Below are positions 43,819 to 55,555 of a DNA stretch of 64,000 bases, one piece after another. Source of the DNA: Corylus avellana. Taxonomy: Eukaryota > Streptophyta > Magnoliopsida > Fagales > Betulaceae. Every line of letters begins with the position of its first letter. Within the stretch, counting starts at the first letter, position 1. The stretch is from assembly GCF_901000735.1 (NCBI RefSeq), contig NC_081546.1, forward strand, positions 29,159,900 to 29,223,899, given 5' to 3'. Below the pieces are notes generated by a model. That model saw nothing but the letters and a program-made list of their open reading frames with translations. It did no database searches and was not told where the DNA came from. A program made the translations under genes and the position numbers.

Positions 43819-46800
43819 ATGGCATCCAAGAATATCATCCTCCTCTCCTTCATGTTTCTTTTTCAAAATTTGCAGTGCTCTAATGCTCAGAGTTGGATCA
43901 AAGCTGGTTATTGGTATGCTGGTAGTGAATCCCCCATTCCTGACCTGAATTCTGCCTTGTTTACACACCTTATATGCGCTTTTGCTGATATCAACTCCTC
44001 CACCTACCAACTTTCCATCCCCTCGGCTGATGAACAATACTTCTCCAGCTTCACAAACATTGTCAAACGCAAGAACCCATCAGTGGTCACGCTTCTATCT
44101 ACATGGAATGGACAAGCTTCAACGGCTAAATCCATCTTGGGTGAGAAAGGCAACGGATCAGTATTGTCTTCAATGCTCAGCCGATCTTCTTACAGAAAGT
44201 CTTTCATTGAATCTTCAATAAAAACAGCAAGGAAATATGGATTTCAAGGCATAGACTTGTTCTGGCTTTGGCCTAACACGGCCACAGACATGACCAACAT
44301 GAGAATTCTGCTGGATGAATGGCGAGCTGAAGTAAATTCTGAGTCAAGAAAGCCTGGCCAACCACAATTGATCTTGACGATGGCCCTTTTTTACTTGCCA
44401 ACTTTTGAATTTGGGAGTTACCCGATTGATTCCATACAGAGAAATATGGATTGGGCACATGTTGTGGCATATGACTATCACCTGCCTTCAAAGGAGAACT
44501 TTACACATGCTCATGCAGCTTTATATGATCCTTCAAGCCATGTTAATACTGATTATGGCATAAGAGAGTGGTTGGCTAAAGGATTTCCCTCAAACAAGTT
44601 GCTTTTGGGTTTGCCTTACCATGGCTATGCTTGGGCTCTTGCAAATCCCAGAGAAAATGCTATTGGTGCGCCATCATCAGGGCTAGCCGTAACACAAGAT
44701 GGGAGCATGAGTTACAAGTACATCAAGTGGTACATTCGAAGTTATGGTGCTACAATAATTTTCAATTCTACTTATATTATGAATTAATGCATTATTGGAT
44801 CCACTTGGATTAATTTTGATGATGTGGAGGCTATCAGAGCTAAGATTGCTTATGTGAAGGAGAAGAAGCTACTTGGTTACAATGTCTTTTAGGTCATCAA
44901 TGATGACAATTGGGTTCTTTCTCTGGCAGGTACCATCTAAACTTTACATGGCTATATACTTTGTCCTCATAGGAGTCAATGAATTGACATTACAAACCCT
45001 TTTATAGAACTTCATCATTTGAATTTGCTTATCTAGAAATGGAAGGGAAAAATTGCCTTGCAAATGCACATAACAGAGGATTAGTCATCATGACTTGATT
45101 AATCCATTTAAGCAAAATAGAAATCATGGGAGATCTTTGCATAGCAGAATGCTTAGTACTCTTAATCTAACAAAAAGCTTGCCTATCTTCACCCAAGCTC
45201 TAAGTTGGAGGTTGACCCTCTTGAGGAGTGTAAGTTTTTGGTTTAAAAGTTCTAAAAACAGAGAAATTTTGTATCAACTTGCAAGATCTAGATGCGAAAT
45301 TTTTAATTTAGTTTCTGGACTGCATTGACAGCTCAAGAGAAAGAAGATGGCCAAGGAAACAAGCGAAGGCTATTGTTAAAAATTCTTCTTCCAATAGCTT
45401 TGATCATTGTCCTTCTAGCCTTCTTGTTATGTTACCTAAAAGGCAGACTACTGAAGTCAAAAGGTAATAGAACAACTGCAAGACTTTGCCACTTGAGAAT
45501 TTTCCTTTTGTCAGTATGACATTGAGATATCAATAATTTATTTATTTCATTTTCCTATTTGGTTGCAGGCATGATTCTTTTAGGAAACAGAGATTCTGGA
45601 CCAGTAACCAATCCATCAACTCCTGAAAATCTTGGCCACAATGTTCCTAATCTGCAAGTATTCAGCTTTTCCAGTATCAAAGCGGCTACAAATAACTTCT
45701 CAAGTGCAAACAAGCTTGGAGAGGGGGGTTTTGGCCCTGTTTACAAGGTAATGTTTGGCTCTTGTGCTAATTTTCTTGGCACTAATTAGTTTTGCTTTTA
45801 AAGTATGTGAATTTTATATTAGCTGTGTAGCTCTGGCTTAGCAGACAATGCTAACCGTGGGCTTCGATGTTGTCAGGGTAAATTACCAAGAGGACAGGAA
45901 ATAGCAGTGAAAAGACTCTCAAAAACTTCAACTCAAGGACATGAAGAGTTCACAAATGAGGTTACACTTACCGCAGGACTTCAACATATAAATCTAGCTA
46001 GAGTTGTGGGATATTGCTTAGAGAGAGAAGAAAAGATGTTGATCTATGAGTGGATGCCAAACAAAAGCTTGGATTATTACCTCTTTGGTATGCAATCGTT
46101 CTGTGCTTCTGATTAAATATAGTCAATCATTTGGGTTTATGTGACATTTAACTATGTATCTTATCAGCCTAAATGGGTCTAAATACCAACATATAACGAC
46201 CCTGGAAAAATGCTAGCCACAACTATACTATTACTCTAAAATGACTAATCGAAGTTGCAATTGGAGCTTTCTAAAATCATTTATAAAGTCTATTTTCAAG
46301 TAATAAATAATGAATTTAAGACTCCGCACCCATGTGAGCAATAGATCTTCCCAACGTGGGACTAACTTTCTTGGGTACCATAATCCTCTCCACTCAAATC
46401 CCTGAAGTCCTCATTAGAGCTCATGCGATGCAGTGGCTTAGCGCCACATGGCGTTACTAAGTTATTTTGATACCATTTGTTACAAACTAATAAAAGCACT
46501 ACTCACATCTACGTTATTAATTCAAATAGACTAGTTGAAGTTTTGCATTTGAAATTCCTTAGAATCACTTATAAAATCCAATCTTATTTAGTAAGGAACT
46601 TAGCACCCCTGAACACATTTTATAATCCACTCATTCTATGTGAGTAGTACATATTCTCAATGTAGGACTAATTTTTTGGGCTGTCACAAAATATTTAATG
46701 ATATCTTGATATGTATTGCCACTATTATTTAATCTTGAGAAAAGCATATATAGGTAAGAAATTTAAGCTTCCAGAGTCCTGAAAAGCCACGATGTCTTGC

Positions 46801-47779
46801 TAGCTAATTGAGTATGTTTTGATGCTTTGGTTTGTATCATTATGTCTGATGACTGCTAACTGTTCACAGTTTTATTTTTGTGTAGATCCAACCAAAAGGT
46901 ATAACTTAGATTGGCCAAAGCGTGTTCACATCATTGAGGGTGTTACTCAAGGGCTTTTATATCTCCAGGAATACTCAAATTTTACAATAATTCACCGAGA
47001 TCTCAAAGCTAGCAACATTTTACTGGACAAGGACATGAATCCAAAGATCTCAGATTTCGGAATGGCTAAGCTTTTTGGAAAGGATGAACATGAAGCAAAC
47101 ACAGAAAGGATTGTTGGAACATAGTAAGTATTTCTCAGCTTTTGTATGGTTTCACTTTCTCACATGCATTTCCCTTGTTAAATTCTCAACATCTCTTCTA
47201 ATTAATTTGATGTATGAAAAATGCAGTGGCTATGTTCCTCCAAAATATGTTAGAAAAGGTATATACTCTATGAAGTATGATGTCTATAGTTTTGGAGTTC
47301 TACTTCTGCAAATCATAAGTGGCAAGAGAAATGCATGTTACTATGGCCCAAACGAAACTTTAAGCCTTTTGGATTATGTAAGTAACTTCATTAAACTTTC
47401 TTATGATTTAAATAATTGCCTTTAATTTGAAATATAAAGATGGGTAACAAATATTGAATGATTTCAGGCATATGAGTTATGGAAAGAAGATAAGGGCATG
47501 GAGTTGATTGATCCATCATTGGATGATTCCTCATCATCTTGCAAACTCATGAGATGCTTGCAAGTAGCTCTATTATGCCTCCAAGAAAACCCAGTGGATA
47601 GACCAACAATGTTGGAAGTTTATTCAATGCTCAAAAATGATGTTGGACCAAATATTGCTACCCCTCAAAATCCAGCTTTTTCTGCCAAAAGTGATAAAAA
47701 TGTGGGAAGCACATCAACATCACAGCAAAGAAGTTGTTCAGTTGGTGATACAACAATTTCAGAAATAATACCCCGGTGA
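43819..47779 (+). pseudogene. GH18-ectodomain receptor-like kinase (CHRK1 type) with two nonsense codons
   Basis: Seven exons fit with consistent phases: 43819-44929, 45332-45463, 45569-45747, 45877-46087, 46886-47123, 47227-47377, 47468-47779 (777 codons before the stop). Exon 1 gives a signal peptide and a GH18 barrel; exon 2 a membrane helix (ILLPIALIIVLLAFLLCYL); the rest a Ser/Thr kinase with [10 protein letters not shown], Lys486, HRDLKASN (Asp583) and DFG (Asp601). The chitinase motif reads QGIDLFWL, so the catalytic Glu is Leu150, as in tobacco CHRK1, which lacks activity. TAA (44785-44787, codon 323) and TAG (44890-44892, codon 358) interrupt the ectodomain. The APE-type motif reads PPK in place of PPE. 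Otherwise the kinase frame is open over six exons, which suggests recent inactivation or sequence error. Confidence 0.85.
46130..46880. repeat. diverged repeat inside intron 4 of the receptor kinase
   Basis: Two diverged copies of a unit with GAAGTTGCAATTGGAGCTTTC and GTGGGACTAACTTTCTTGGG (46225-46380) recur at about 46525-46685. They look like old dispersed repeat copies. No coding frame is seen. Confidence 0.4.
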
Positions 47780-48628
47780 CTGCCCGGGCCGGCTCTCAAG
47801 GGAGATGGTTTACTCAATCCTTTTATAATCACACTTGTATATATAGTATATACTCAGCAATCTCCCCTCACGTGTGAGTATGTAACATTCCAACTTCAAA
47901 TAATAAATTACTAATTTCAATAGGGTGAAGCTAAACAGCACGCTGGCGTGAGTGGCACGCCAGTGTAAAAAAAATTTTTTTTTTTTTTTTATAATTAAAA
48001 ATTAAAAACTAAAAAAAAAAAAAAAAAATTTACAGTGTGCTGTGTATCACGGTCCATTTCAATATAAAAAATCTTTAATTCACACAGTAAAAATTGCATG
48101 TATCTTTTTTGGTTTTTTTTGTTTTTAAACCATAAACTCACTTGATATTTAAGTTAGACATTAGAGCTTTAAACTAAATACACTTTATATAATGTTGTGT
48201 ACAGAACTAAATTTAGGATTCTAAATAAGAAAAAAATAAATGAATTACACAAAACACCAAAATTTAAATAATAACAAGCCTACATCTGCAAGACGCTCAT
48301 AAGAAATTTACTATCACAAAAGAGTAAACAGAAAATCTCTCAAATCTCACGCCACACACCAAGGAGAAAACTAAACAAAAGAGCAAACTGTCTTTTGACT
48401 CTTTTTCTCTCTGTCGTACGACACAAAGTGAAAAAGCCGTTGCCCATATATGTTTCTCCACTTTCAAAGTGATGCTGCATGCTCATCAAAAAAAAAAAAA
48501 AAAACAAAAACAAAAACAAAAACAGAAAAAAGTGATGCGGGCCATGCGGCATACTCCATTTTATAAGGACTCAAGCATGGTCGGTTACCAAAACAAACCA
48601 AAAAAAAAAAAAAAAAAAAGTGATGCGG
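47780..48628. other. intergenic DNA with A-rich tracts
   Basis: Contains a short inverted pair CTGGCGTG/CACGCCAG at 47944-47963, A/T runs near 47975-48030, an (AAAAAC)n-like run at 48490-48530 and an A run at 48600-48618 directly before the DC1 fragment. No gene is seen. Confidence 0.45.
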
Positions 48629-48964
48629 TTCACACTTTGTTATAAAGATGAGGATGATTCTGGTGATGAATATTATTATGATATTTGTGAAGAAGAACGA
48701 GATCCAAAACATTGGTTTTACTATTGTGCAGATCTCAGTTTTCCTACTCATCTCCATTGCAATCTTGGGGGATATTCATATATCAAGTTTGGGGGTACTT
48801 ATAAATTTGACATGCATGAACATCCCCTCACTTTGGTTGGCAAGAGCAAGGGCATCTATCCTCCATGTGCTAAATGTGGTAGACCTTGCGATGGCTTGAC
48901 TTTTGAATGTGTCAATTACAATTTTAGTCTTCACAGTTATTGCCTTCGCAAACTACAAATGTAA
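48629..48964 (+). pseudogene. partial copy of a DC1-domain gene (last two modules)
   Basis: From TTTGTTATAAAGATGA the sequence follows codons of the DC1 gene at about 38645 to near its end: DEDDSGDEYYYDICEE, DPKHWFYYCADLSF, HEHPLTLVGKSKG and CDGLTFECV. It corresponds to residues 432-545 of the 560-residue protein and stays open to a stop at 48962-48964. It starts just after an A run and has no obvious promoter or first modules. The last DC1 module keeps its ligands. Expression as a 114-residue protein cannot be excluded, but a fragment duplication is more likely. Confidence 0.75.
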
Positions 48965-49231
48965 CACCACAATCTTGCATTGGAAATATAAATAGCCTAT
49001 ACAAACTCAGTAAATTATTAAGGTATTAATGAATGTTAAGTCTCACATTGATTGAATTTTATAATTAATTCTAGAGAGCTTTGAAATGAAATATTATCAC
49101 AGATGTTGCAAATACCTTTCCTAAATTATATATTACAACACGAATAACAAGGTTGGTTGTCTGAAATCCTTCCATCAACTTCGCAGAACTAGCTAATAAT
49201 ATATTGTCAACTATAATTGGGACTTGCAACT

Positions 49232-49730
49232 AGTGGCGGAGCCACGTTAGCCTTTGGGGGTGCCGTAGGTTTAATTTTTTTTTTTTTTTTTTTTTTTTCA
49301 AAGGTTTAAAAAGAGAGCTGTGCAATCTTTGATAAATTTCTTTCCTTAAACATGTGTGGGATCTTTTAGACATTTGAAGCATCACTTGTTGTGGATAGCC
49401 TGCTTGTAGCATTTCATTACACAAAATATGATTTATATTCGATACTTGATGATTTTGTACTTTTAATTGACCGTAAAGTGCAGTTCTAGACACTTTTTTT
49501 TTTTTGGTATTTGTCTTTTTGATATAGTGCCGGCATGTTACATTTCTAATATATCAATTTAAGCACATATTTATGAACTTTTATAAATATTTTTTTGTGA
49601 TGCATATATTGTATGAATTACCAAATTTTTATGGTGGAGAAAATTTTTAGTATGCCAAAAAAAAGTTTTAGGACACCAAATTTTTTTTTTTTTGCGGCAC
49701 CCCCAATATGAGTTGCCTGGCTCCGCCACT
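49232..49730. mobile_element. TIR element with AGTGGCGGAGCCA ends
   Basis: AGTGGCGGAGCCA at the left and TGGCTCCGCCACT at the right are exact inverted complements. Inside, GGGGGTGCCG and CGGCACCCCC next to T runs extend the symmetry. TGCAACT occurs on both flanks but with three extra bases on the right, so the target duplication is imperfect. An 87-codon minus-strand open stretch inside has no recognised domain. Class uncertain, possibly hAT-like. Confidence 0.6.
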
Positions 49731-50400
49731 GCATGCAACTAAACCTTTCCAATATATACATGCCACTTCTCTTGCCTATTCGTATAGCTATTTATCATAT
49801 ATCTACTTTAATGCAATGTCTTGAAAGGACCGGAATTTCCTTCAACCAAATTCAATAAGTGCTAAATGTCATTTCTAACATATATATTTTTTTTTAATAT
49901 TATTAATATTTATTTATTATTATTATTCTACTAACTTAGGAATCTAAACATTAATTTTTAAAAAACCCAAAGATGTTAAATGATACTTTAGAGTAGGTTG
50001 AAAGAAATTTCCTTCAAACCAGTTTGGAAAAAAATTGTGTCCATCTTGAAACATCAAGTAAGTGCTCTAATTATAAACAAGAAGTCATTTAGCAGCAAAT
50101 GGAAGAAAAAAAGTGATGCTGCTAGTGCTTGGTGTTTGATTGTGATATTTTTATTTTCGAAATTAAATTATAATGAAAAAAAAAAAAAAAAAAAGAAGAA
50201 GAAAGAAAATCCACCCTTATAGTCTAGTATTTTCTTGAAAGCAGAGCATGCAAAAATAAGTCCAGAAGATGCAATTTTTAAAGAAAATAATTTTTATAGA
50301 AACTTTTTTATAGAAACTTGCAAAGATGCAATTTTCATTACTGCTTTGGACTACATACAGATGAGTGGACTGAATAACTGACCCGTAATGTAATGGACCC
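49731..50400. repeat. duplicated flank shared with the DC1 gene region
   Basis: CAAGAAGTCATTTAGCAGC and TGTTTGATTGTGATATTT (50085-50150) and TATAGTCTAGTATTTTCTTG (50218-50238) align with 39560-39590 and 40040-40180. The copy at 43188-43300 carries the first part. The duplication includes the DC1 fragment's downstream side. Confidence 0.6.
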
Positions 50401-52056
50401 ACCCACTACTATACTTTGACTGACCCGTGACTAATCTAACTGCCTCAGTTGGTGGCCCATAAGACTAGCCCATTCCCTGAGATGACTTTCCTCTAACCCA
50501 CATCCTATAGGATTCTAGAGTAAGGTATAGAAAGCAAATATAAAGAAAATAACAAATAACACATTTAATTCCAATTAAAAAAAACACACACACACATTTA
50601 ATTGCCAACAGATATATTAACTATTCACACTTATAATATCTTTTTAATGTGTAACTCAATATTTTTACACTCGCACTTTTATATTCAATAACTTCTCTCA
50701 AGTCTGAGTCTATCACCACATAATAATAAATAAATTAAAAAAATGAGATTCAAAGTCAGAAGGAGAATTAGGAAGACATGGTTAATTCAAAGTTAACCCC
50801 CGAATTAATCCACTAGAAATTAACACATAAAATATCCAGATGATTTAAAAAAAAAAGGGGGGGGAGGGGGGCTATGGATCGATCAGATCAATACATGTTT
50901 TATAACATTGTTTTCTATATGACTTTAATTAGATACTGATTTGCGATTGTAGTCATTCATTTTTAAAAGAAAAAACAAAAAATTCTCCATTTGGTTTAAA
51001 ATTGCAAATGCCAAACACATCCTACAACTAATTATCCGTAGTGGATCAGCCCCACCAATTTTGACAATTCTGAAACACCTATGTTGTCATTCTCATGCAC
51101 TAAAACATTCTATATATGACCCTGCATCTAAAGATTCAGTCTACAAAACAGAACATCCTTGCAGTGCATGTCAATGCCGATGAAAGCTAGCTATGTATAG
51201 TCACAAAGGTGGTCTTATTTTTGAAGCTAGGAAATGGGGAATATTGTAGACAAAGACAAGCCTGCAAGCGATGGTAAGAGGTCTCTCATGATGCATTAGG
51301 TAAGCAATATTGTGACAACTAAATCGCCCTTATGCATGGAAGTTGCAAGTTGCTTTTATCATGGATATATGGACCACCCTCTAGCTAAGAAGAAAGTGTT
51401 AAATAAATTGAAGAGATATATTGAAAAAAGAGACGGAGAAGAAGAGTGGAAGCCTAAAAAGGGTTTAGGGCTACATAACTCTTTATTTATAAATAGAGAA
51501 TGAGTAGTGGGCAAAAAACCCTAAATTCAATTCTAGAATACATAAGGAAATAAATCAACCTATAATAATATCAAATATTCTAACATAAAGAAAGTTCCAA
51601 AAAGGACAAAAGCATATATGTAATGTTAATTAAGGATATGGATATTGAATTATCTGAAACAACAAACACAATCTCCTAATTAATACTCAAGAGAGAGCTC
51701 GATCGATTACCAATAACTTATGTACTCAAAAGGATTAGAGGAGTGTTAGGCTTACAAACAAATTTTACAGAAAAACTTTTACAAATTAATGTGGCACAAC
51801 ATGATTAAGTTTTTCAAACTCAAACACTTTGTGTTCTTTCACATAATCAGGCAAAATCTTGTCTGTATATAAACTTTTGCTTGGAAAAAACAGATTATTT
51901 TAAGATATTCATTTTCACAACAATGCCTTGGGGGAAAGGCAATTGGCATGGGCACCATATGTTGATGTTGTGATATATATAATGCGCAGTAGTACTACAC
52001 GCCGAGAGAGATGGTTAAACTGATGAAAGCATATCATGTAGCACGATCCCTTGTAA
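50401..52056. other. intergenic DNA, no gene recognised
   Basis: AT-rich, with a G run at 50857-50871 and a 63-codon open stretch at 51312-51503 without a domain. Confidence 0.45.
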
Positions 52057-52250
52057 GCAAGGGATCGACGTCAATGGTGTAAAATTTAGACAATGAGACA
52101 CAAGAAGATAACACAGAAATAAAGTCATACAATTTCAAGGATCTTTCAATCTTACAAGGGATCAACATCAATGGTGTAAAATTTAGACAATGAGACACAA
52201 GAAGATAACACAGAAATAAAGTCATACAATTTCTAGGATATCTTTCAATC
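52057..52250. repeat. tandem duplication, period 97 bp
   Basis: TCAATGGTGTAAAATTTAGAC starts at 52071 and again at 52168, and about 90 bp following each copy are the same but for a few changes. Each copy begins near an AAGGGATC word. Confidence 0.85.
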
Positions 52251-52460
52251 TTTTTATTTAAATTTTCTTGCGCATGCCTTAGATTTGGTGGTCCTTTTAG
52301 GCTCACCATTGGACTTTGACCTCCACTTAGAGAGATGTAAAATTCAACTCCAAAGTATCTAGAACTGCCCCCTATGCAATCTTTTCTCTATTCTCTAGTG
52401 GGGTTCTGAATTTTAGTTTGACCTATCTAAGCCAAAGTGATCGAACTTTCTATAAGCTTG

Positions 52461-52715
52461 CACTACAAAAAATAAGGTGTTTTTTGACGTAGCAAACAGT
52501 ACACCCTTTTTGCCACGTCTATAATTATTGACGTGGCAAAAGTAACACGTCAATAAAGTTTTTATTGACGTAGCACATTTCCACACATCAAAAATTATTG
52601 GCGTGTGTAAATGCCATGTCAAAAATTATTGACGTGGCATTTCAACACGTCAATCATTTTTGATGCATTGAAAAGACACGTCAAAAATTTTTAACGTGTG
52701 AAATGCAAAATAATG
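52461..52715. mobile_element. CACTA transposon terminus with subterminal repeats
   Basis: CACTACAAAAAATAAGG at 52461 is a typical plant CACTA end. It is followed by at least six copies of TGACGTGGCA/ACGTGTC-like words in both orientations up to about 52705, the usual subterminal array where the transposase binds. The opposite end (…TTTTGTAGTG) was not found downstream, so this is a truncated end or part of a large broken element. Confidence 0.68.
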
Positions 52716-53525
52716 TATTTTTGCATTTGTAAACCGTGCACCGCTACATGTGGCTATTCATCACATATCAATCTCATTAATATATTATTTTTCTCTCAGC
52801 ATCTCTCTTTTGCCAAAATTTTCTCCTACTATTTCTCTCTCCACGGTCTCTTCTTTTTTTTTTTTTCAAAAGTTGAAAAATATGATCTTTAGGAAAAGTA
52901 CAATCCTTATAAAAAAAATATAATTTAAATAATAAAAATAAAAATAATAGATAATGGGATGTATGATGTTTTTAAAACTCATTAGATAAACTACATAAAG
53001 TAGGTTTTGATTAGCCATTTTGCATAAAAATATATGTGAATTAATGCTCTTAAAACTTAAACTTGTATTTGTTATTTGCTTAATTACGTGTTGTAAATGA
53101 CTTGGGATAAAAGTCTAAAATTAGGTAAAATAGTATGCATTTTGCCCTCTATTCCAACACAAAATCGAACTCTGCGATCAAGCAATTCCTGCCATCGCGC
53201 TTGCTTGGGATAAAAGTTTAAAATTAGGTGAAATAGTGTGCATTTAATTTTTGTTGTTATTTATAATTATGATTCTACTGAAAATTCAATGAAACTAAAA
53301 TAGTGGGTTCATTTGAAATTGAATTGGATTTAAAAAGTTAATATTGATAAATCATACAATTAATATCTAGATTGTACTTTAAGTTCAAGTAGATAACAAA
53401 ACAACCTTAATTAGCACACAAGGAATCCAAGGAATATCATAGAGAAGAGCAATATGTTTCATACTACAACTCTATCTATCTCACCCTATCTTACTTCGCT
53501 GATGTGGCAACGTTCAAACATTGTT
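52716..53525. other. intergenic DNA, no gene recognised
   Basis: The word GGATAAAAGT.TAAAATTAGGT.AAATAGT occurs twice (53104-53135 and 53207-53240). Otherwise AT-rich with no coding features. Confidence 0.4.
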
Positions 53526-53992
53526 AAGAGTCTGTTGGGATTGCGATTTCAAAAAGTTGGATTAAAAATAGCGATTTTTCAAATATAAGATTTGAAAATG
53601 TGATTTTTTAAAATGCAGTTAAAGTGTTTGAAAAAATCGCAGTTTAACCTTTAAAATTGTGCGTTTTCAAAAAGGGAAATGCTAGGTGTTCTTCTAGTAT
53701 TTTTCTGGTGTCCTCCCAACTGTGATGTGGCTTTTAAAATCACCAATAAATTAAAAGTCAATAATGATAATCTCAAATTCAACGATAATTTTAAAAGCTA
53801 CATCACAGTTGGGAGGACACCAGAAAAACACTAGAAGAACGCATAGCATTTCCCTTTTAAAAAAGCACACATCCTTACCTACGATTCCGCGTTTTCAAAT
53901 CACTTTTTTAAAAATGCAATGCCAACCAATCCTTTTTTTTGTGGTTTGTTTAAAATCGCACTTTTCGTCTATAAAATTATAATGTCCGCCTT
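53526..53992. mobile_element. non-autonomous element split by a nested MITE
   Basis: The outer sequence (GTTGGGATTGCGATTTC ... TAATGTCCGCCTTAA) matches the uninterrupted element at 61309-61591 on both sides of the MITE at 53674-53854, for example AAAATTGTGCGTTTT to the left and CACATCCTTACCTACG to the right. Confidence 0.6.
53674..53854. mobile_element. nested MITE, near-perfect long inverted repeat
   Basis: GGGAAATGCTA at the left and TAGCATTTCCC at the right are exact complements. The arms extend inward through GGTGTCCTCCCAACTGTGATG and its inverse for about 75 bp each, so the 181 bp form one long hairpin. The low arm divergence points to a young insertion. Confidence 0.78.
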
Positions 53993-54172
53993 AAATAAAA
54001 AATCCTAAAAATAAATTGGTTGATGTGCATCAGCAAATAAAAAGTGGTAGATAACATTAATTACTCTTTTCATATTCAAATTTATCTTTTTAAAATTTAA
54101 AATAAAAAAAAAAAAATGGAGAGAGCGAAACAGACTGGCCTCCTCCTTCCTCTAATAATTATAGCATGCGTC

Positions 54173-54180
54173 TATATATA
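54173..54180 (+). promoter_or_regulatory. TATA box of the subtilase gene
   Basis: TATATATA lies 114 bp before the chosen ATG at 54287, a reasonable distance for a leader of about 80 bases. Confidence 0.5.
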
Positions 54181-54286
54181 GAGGGTATTCGATCGGTTGG
54201 CATGGGGAATGAGGATATAGTAAGAAATTATATATATAGCTCTTGCCGTCTTGGGTTAATTGGTGTGGGGATTTTGAGGACGTAGA

Positions 54287-55516
54287 ATGAAGAGATTCTC
54301 AATCTCTTTCGTCCTCCTCTTCCTCATTCCTCTCTTAGCTTCATGTGAAAAACAGGTCTTTTTCCTTCTCAATGATTTCTATCGTTTTTATATTTTCTAG
54401 TTGGGATTTGTTCTAGACAAAGATTTGTGATTAAAACATTTTGTTTTTTTTTGGGCTACTATACAGGTTTACATAGTGTACTTTGGAGGGCACAATGTAG
54501 AAAAAGCATTGCATGAGATTCAAGACACTCATCATTCTTATCTGCTCTCTGTGAAAGCGACTGAAGACGAAGCTAGAGCCTCTCTTCTTTACAGCTACAA
54601 GCACAGCATCAATGGCTTCGCCGCATTGCTCACGCCCGAAGAAGCCTCCAAGCTATCCGGTAAAAGAAACTGTCACTGTCGCCGGGGTTTCCTTCGTGGA
54701 TTCCGGTTATGACTCATTCTTTCTTATTCAGCTCTGATAGTGTCATTTCTTTGCACAGAATTGGAGGAGGTGATAGCAGTGACTCGGAGCGACCCGAAAA
54801 AGTATTCTTTGCACACCACAAGGTCATGGGAGTTTATAGGGTTGGCAGGGGAAGAGGGAGATGAAAAGCACTGGAGGAGAGGCGGAGAATTATGGTCCAA
54901 AGCCAGATATGGGAATGATGTTATAGTTGGGCTCTTGGATAGCGGTAAAAATATCAATACAAGCATCACATGCATGCTATTGGCGCTGTATATGACTGTT
55001 TGACATGTGATATCGTTTTTGTAGTTTAGCAATCATATGTATGCATGTGTGTATAATCACATCATTGCATATGGATGTGGGCAATATGATTGCATGTAAT
55101 GATCATGAGTGTGTTTTCATCAGGTGTTTGGCCAGAATCAAAGAGCTTCAGCGATGAAGGAATGGGACCTGTCCCAAAATCATGGAAAGGAATCTGCCAA
55201 ACAGGAGTTGCTTTTAACTCATCCCATTGCAATAGGTGAGTTTGCTTTCTTCTATATGTGGTATATATTCACTTTTGTGTTTGGCATGATAGTTGATCTA
55301 TATAGTTTTATATTCATGATTTGTGTTTGGCATGATAGTTGATCTATATAGTTTGCTTTCTTCTATATGTGGTATATATTCACTTTTGTGTTTGGCATGA
55401 TAGTTGATATATATAGTTTTATATTCATGATTTGACACTATTCGATTTAGGATTATCAATTTTTGACACAACCCACTAATCCAATACAGATTAGGCTTGT
55501 AGAGTTAACTTATGGT

Positions 55517-55555
<39 letters not shown>

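Noticed and set aside
52057..52250. CRISPR-like repeat array
   Set aside because: There are only two copies of a 97-bp unit without spacers, in a plant genome; it is a simple tandem duplication.
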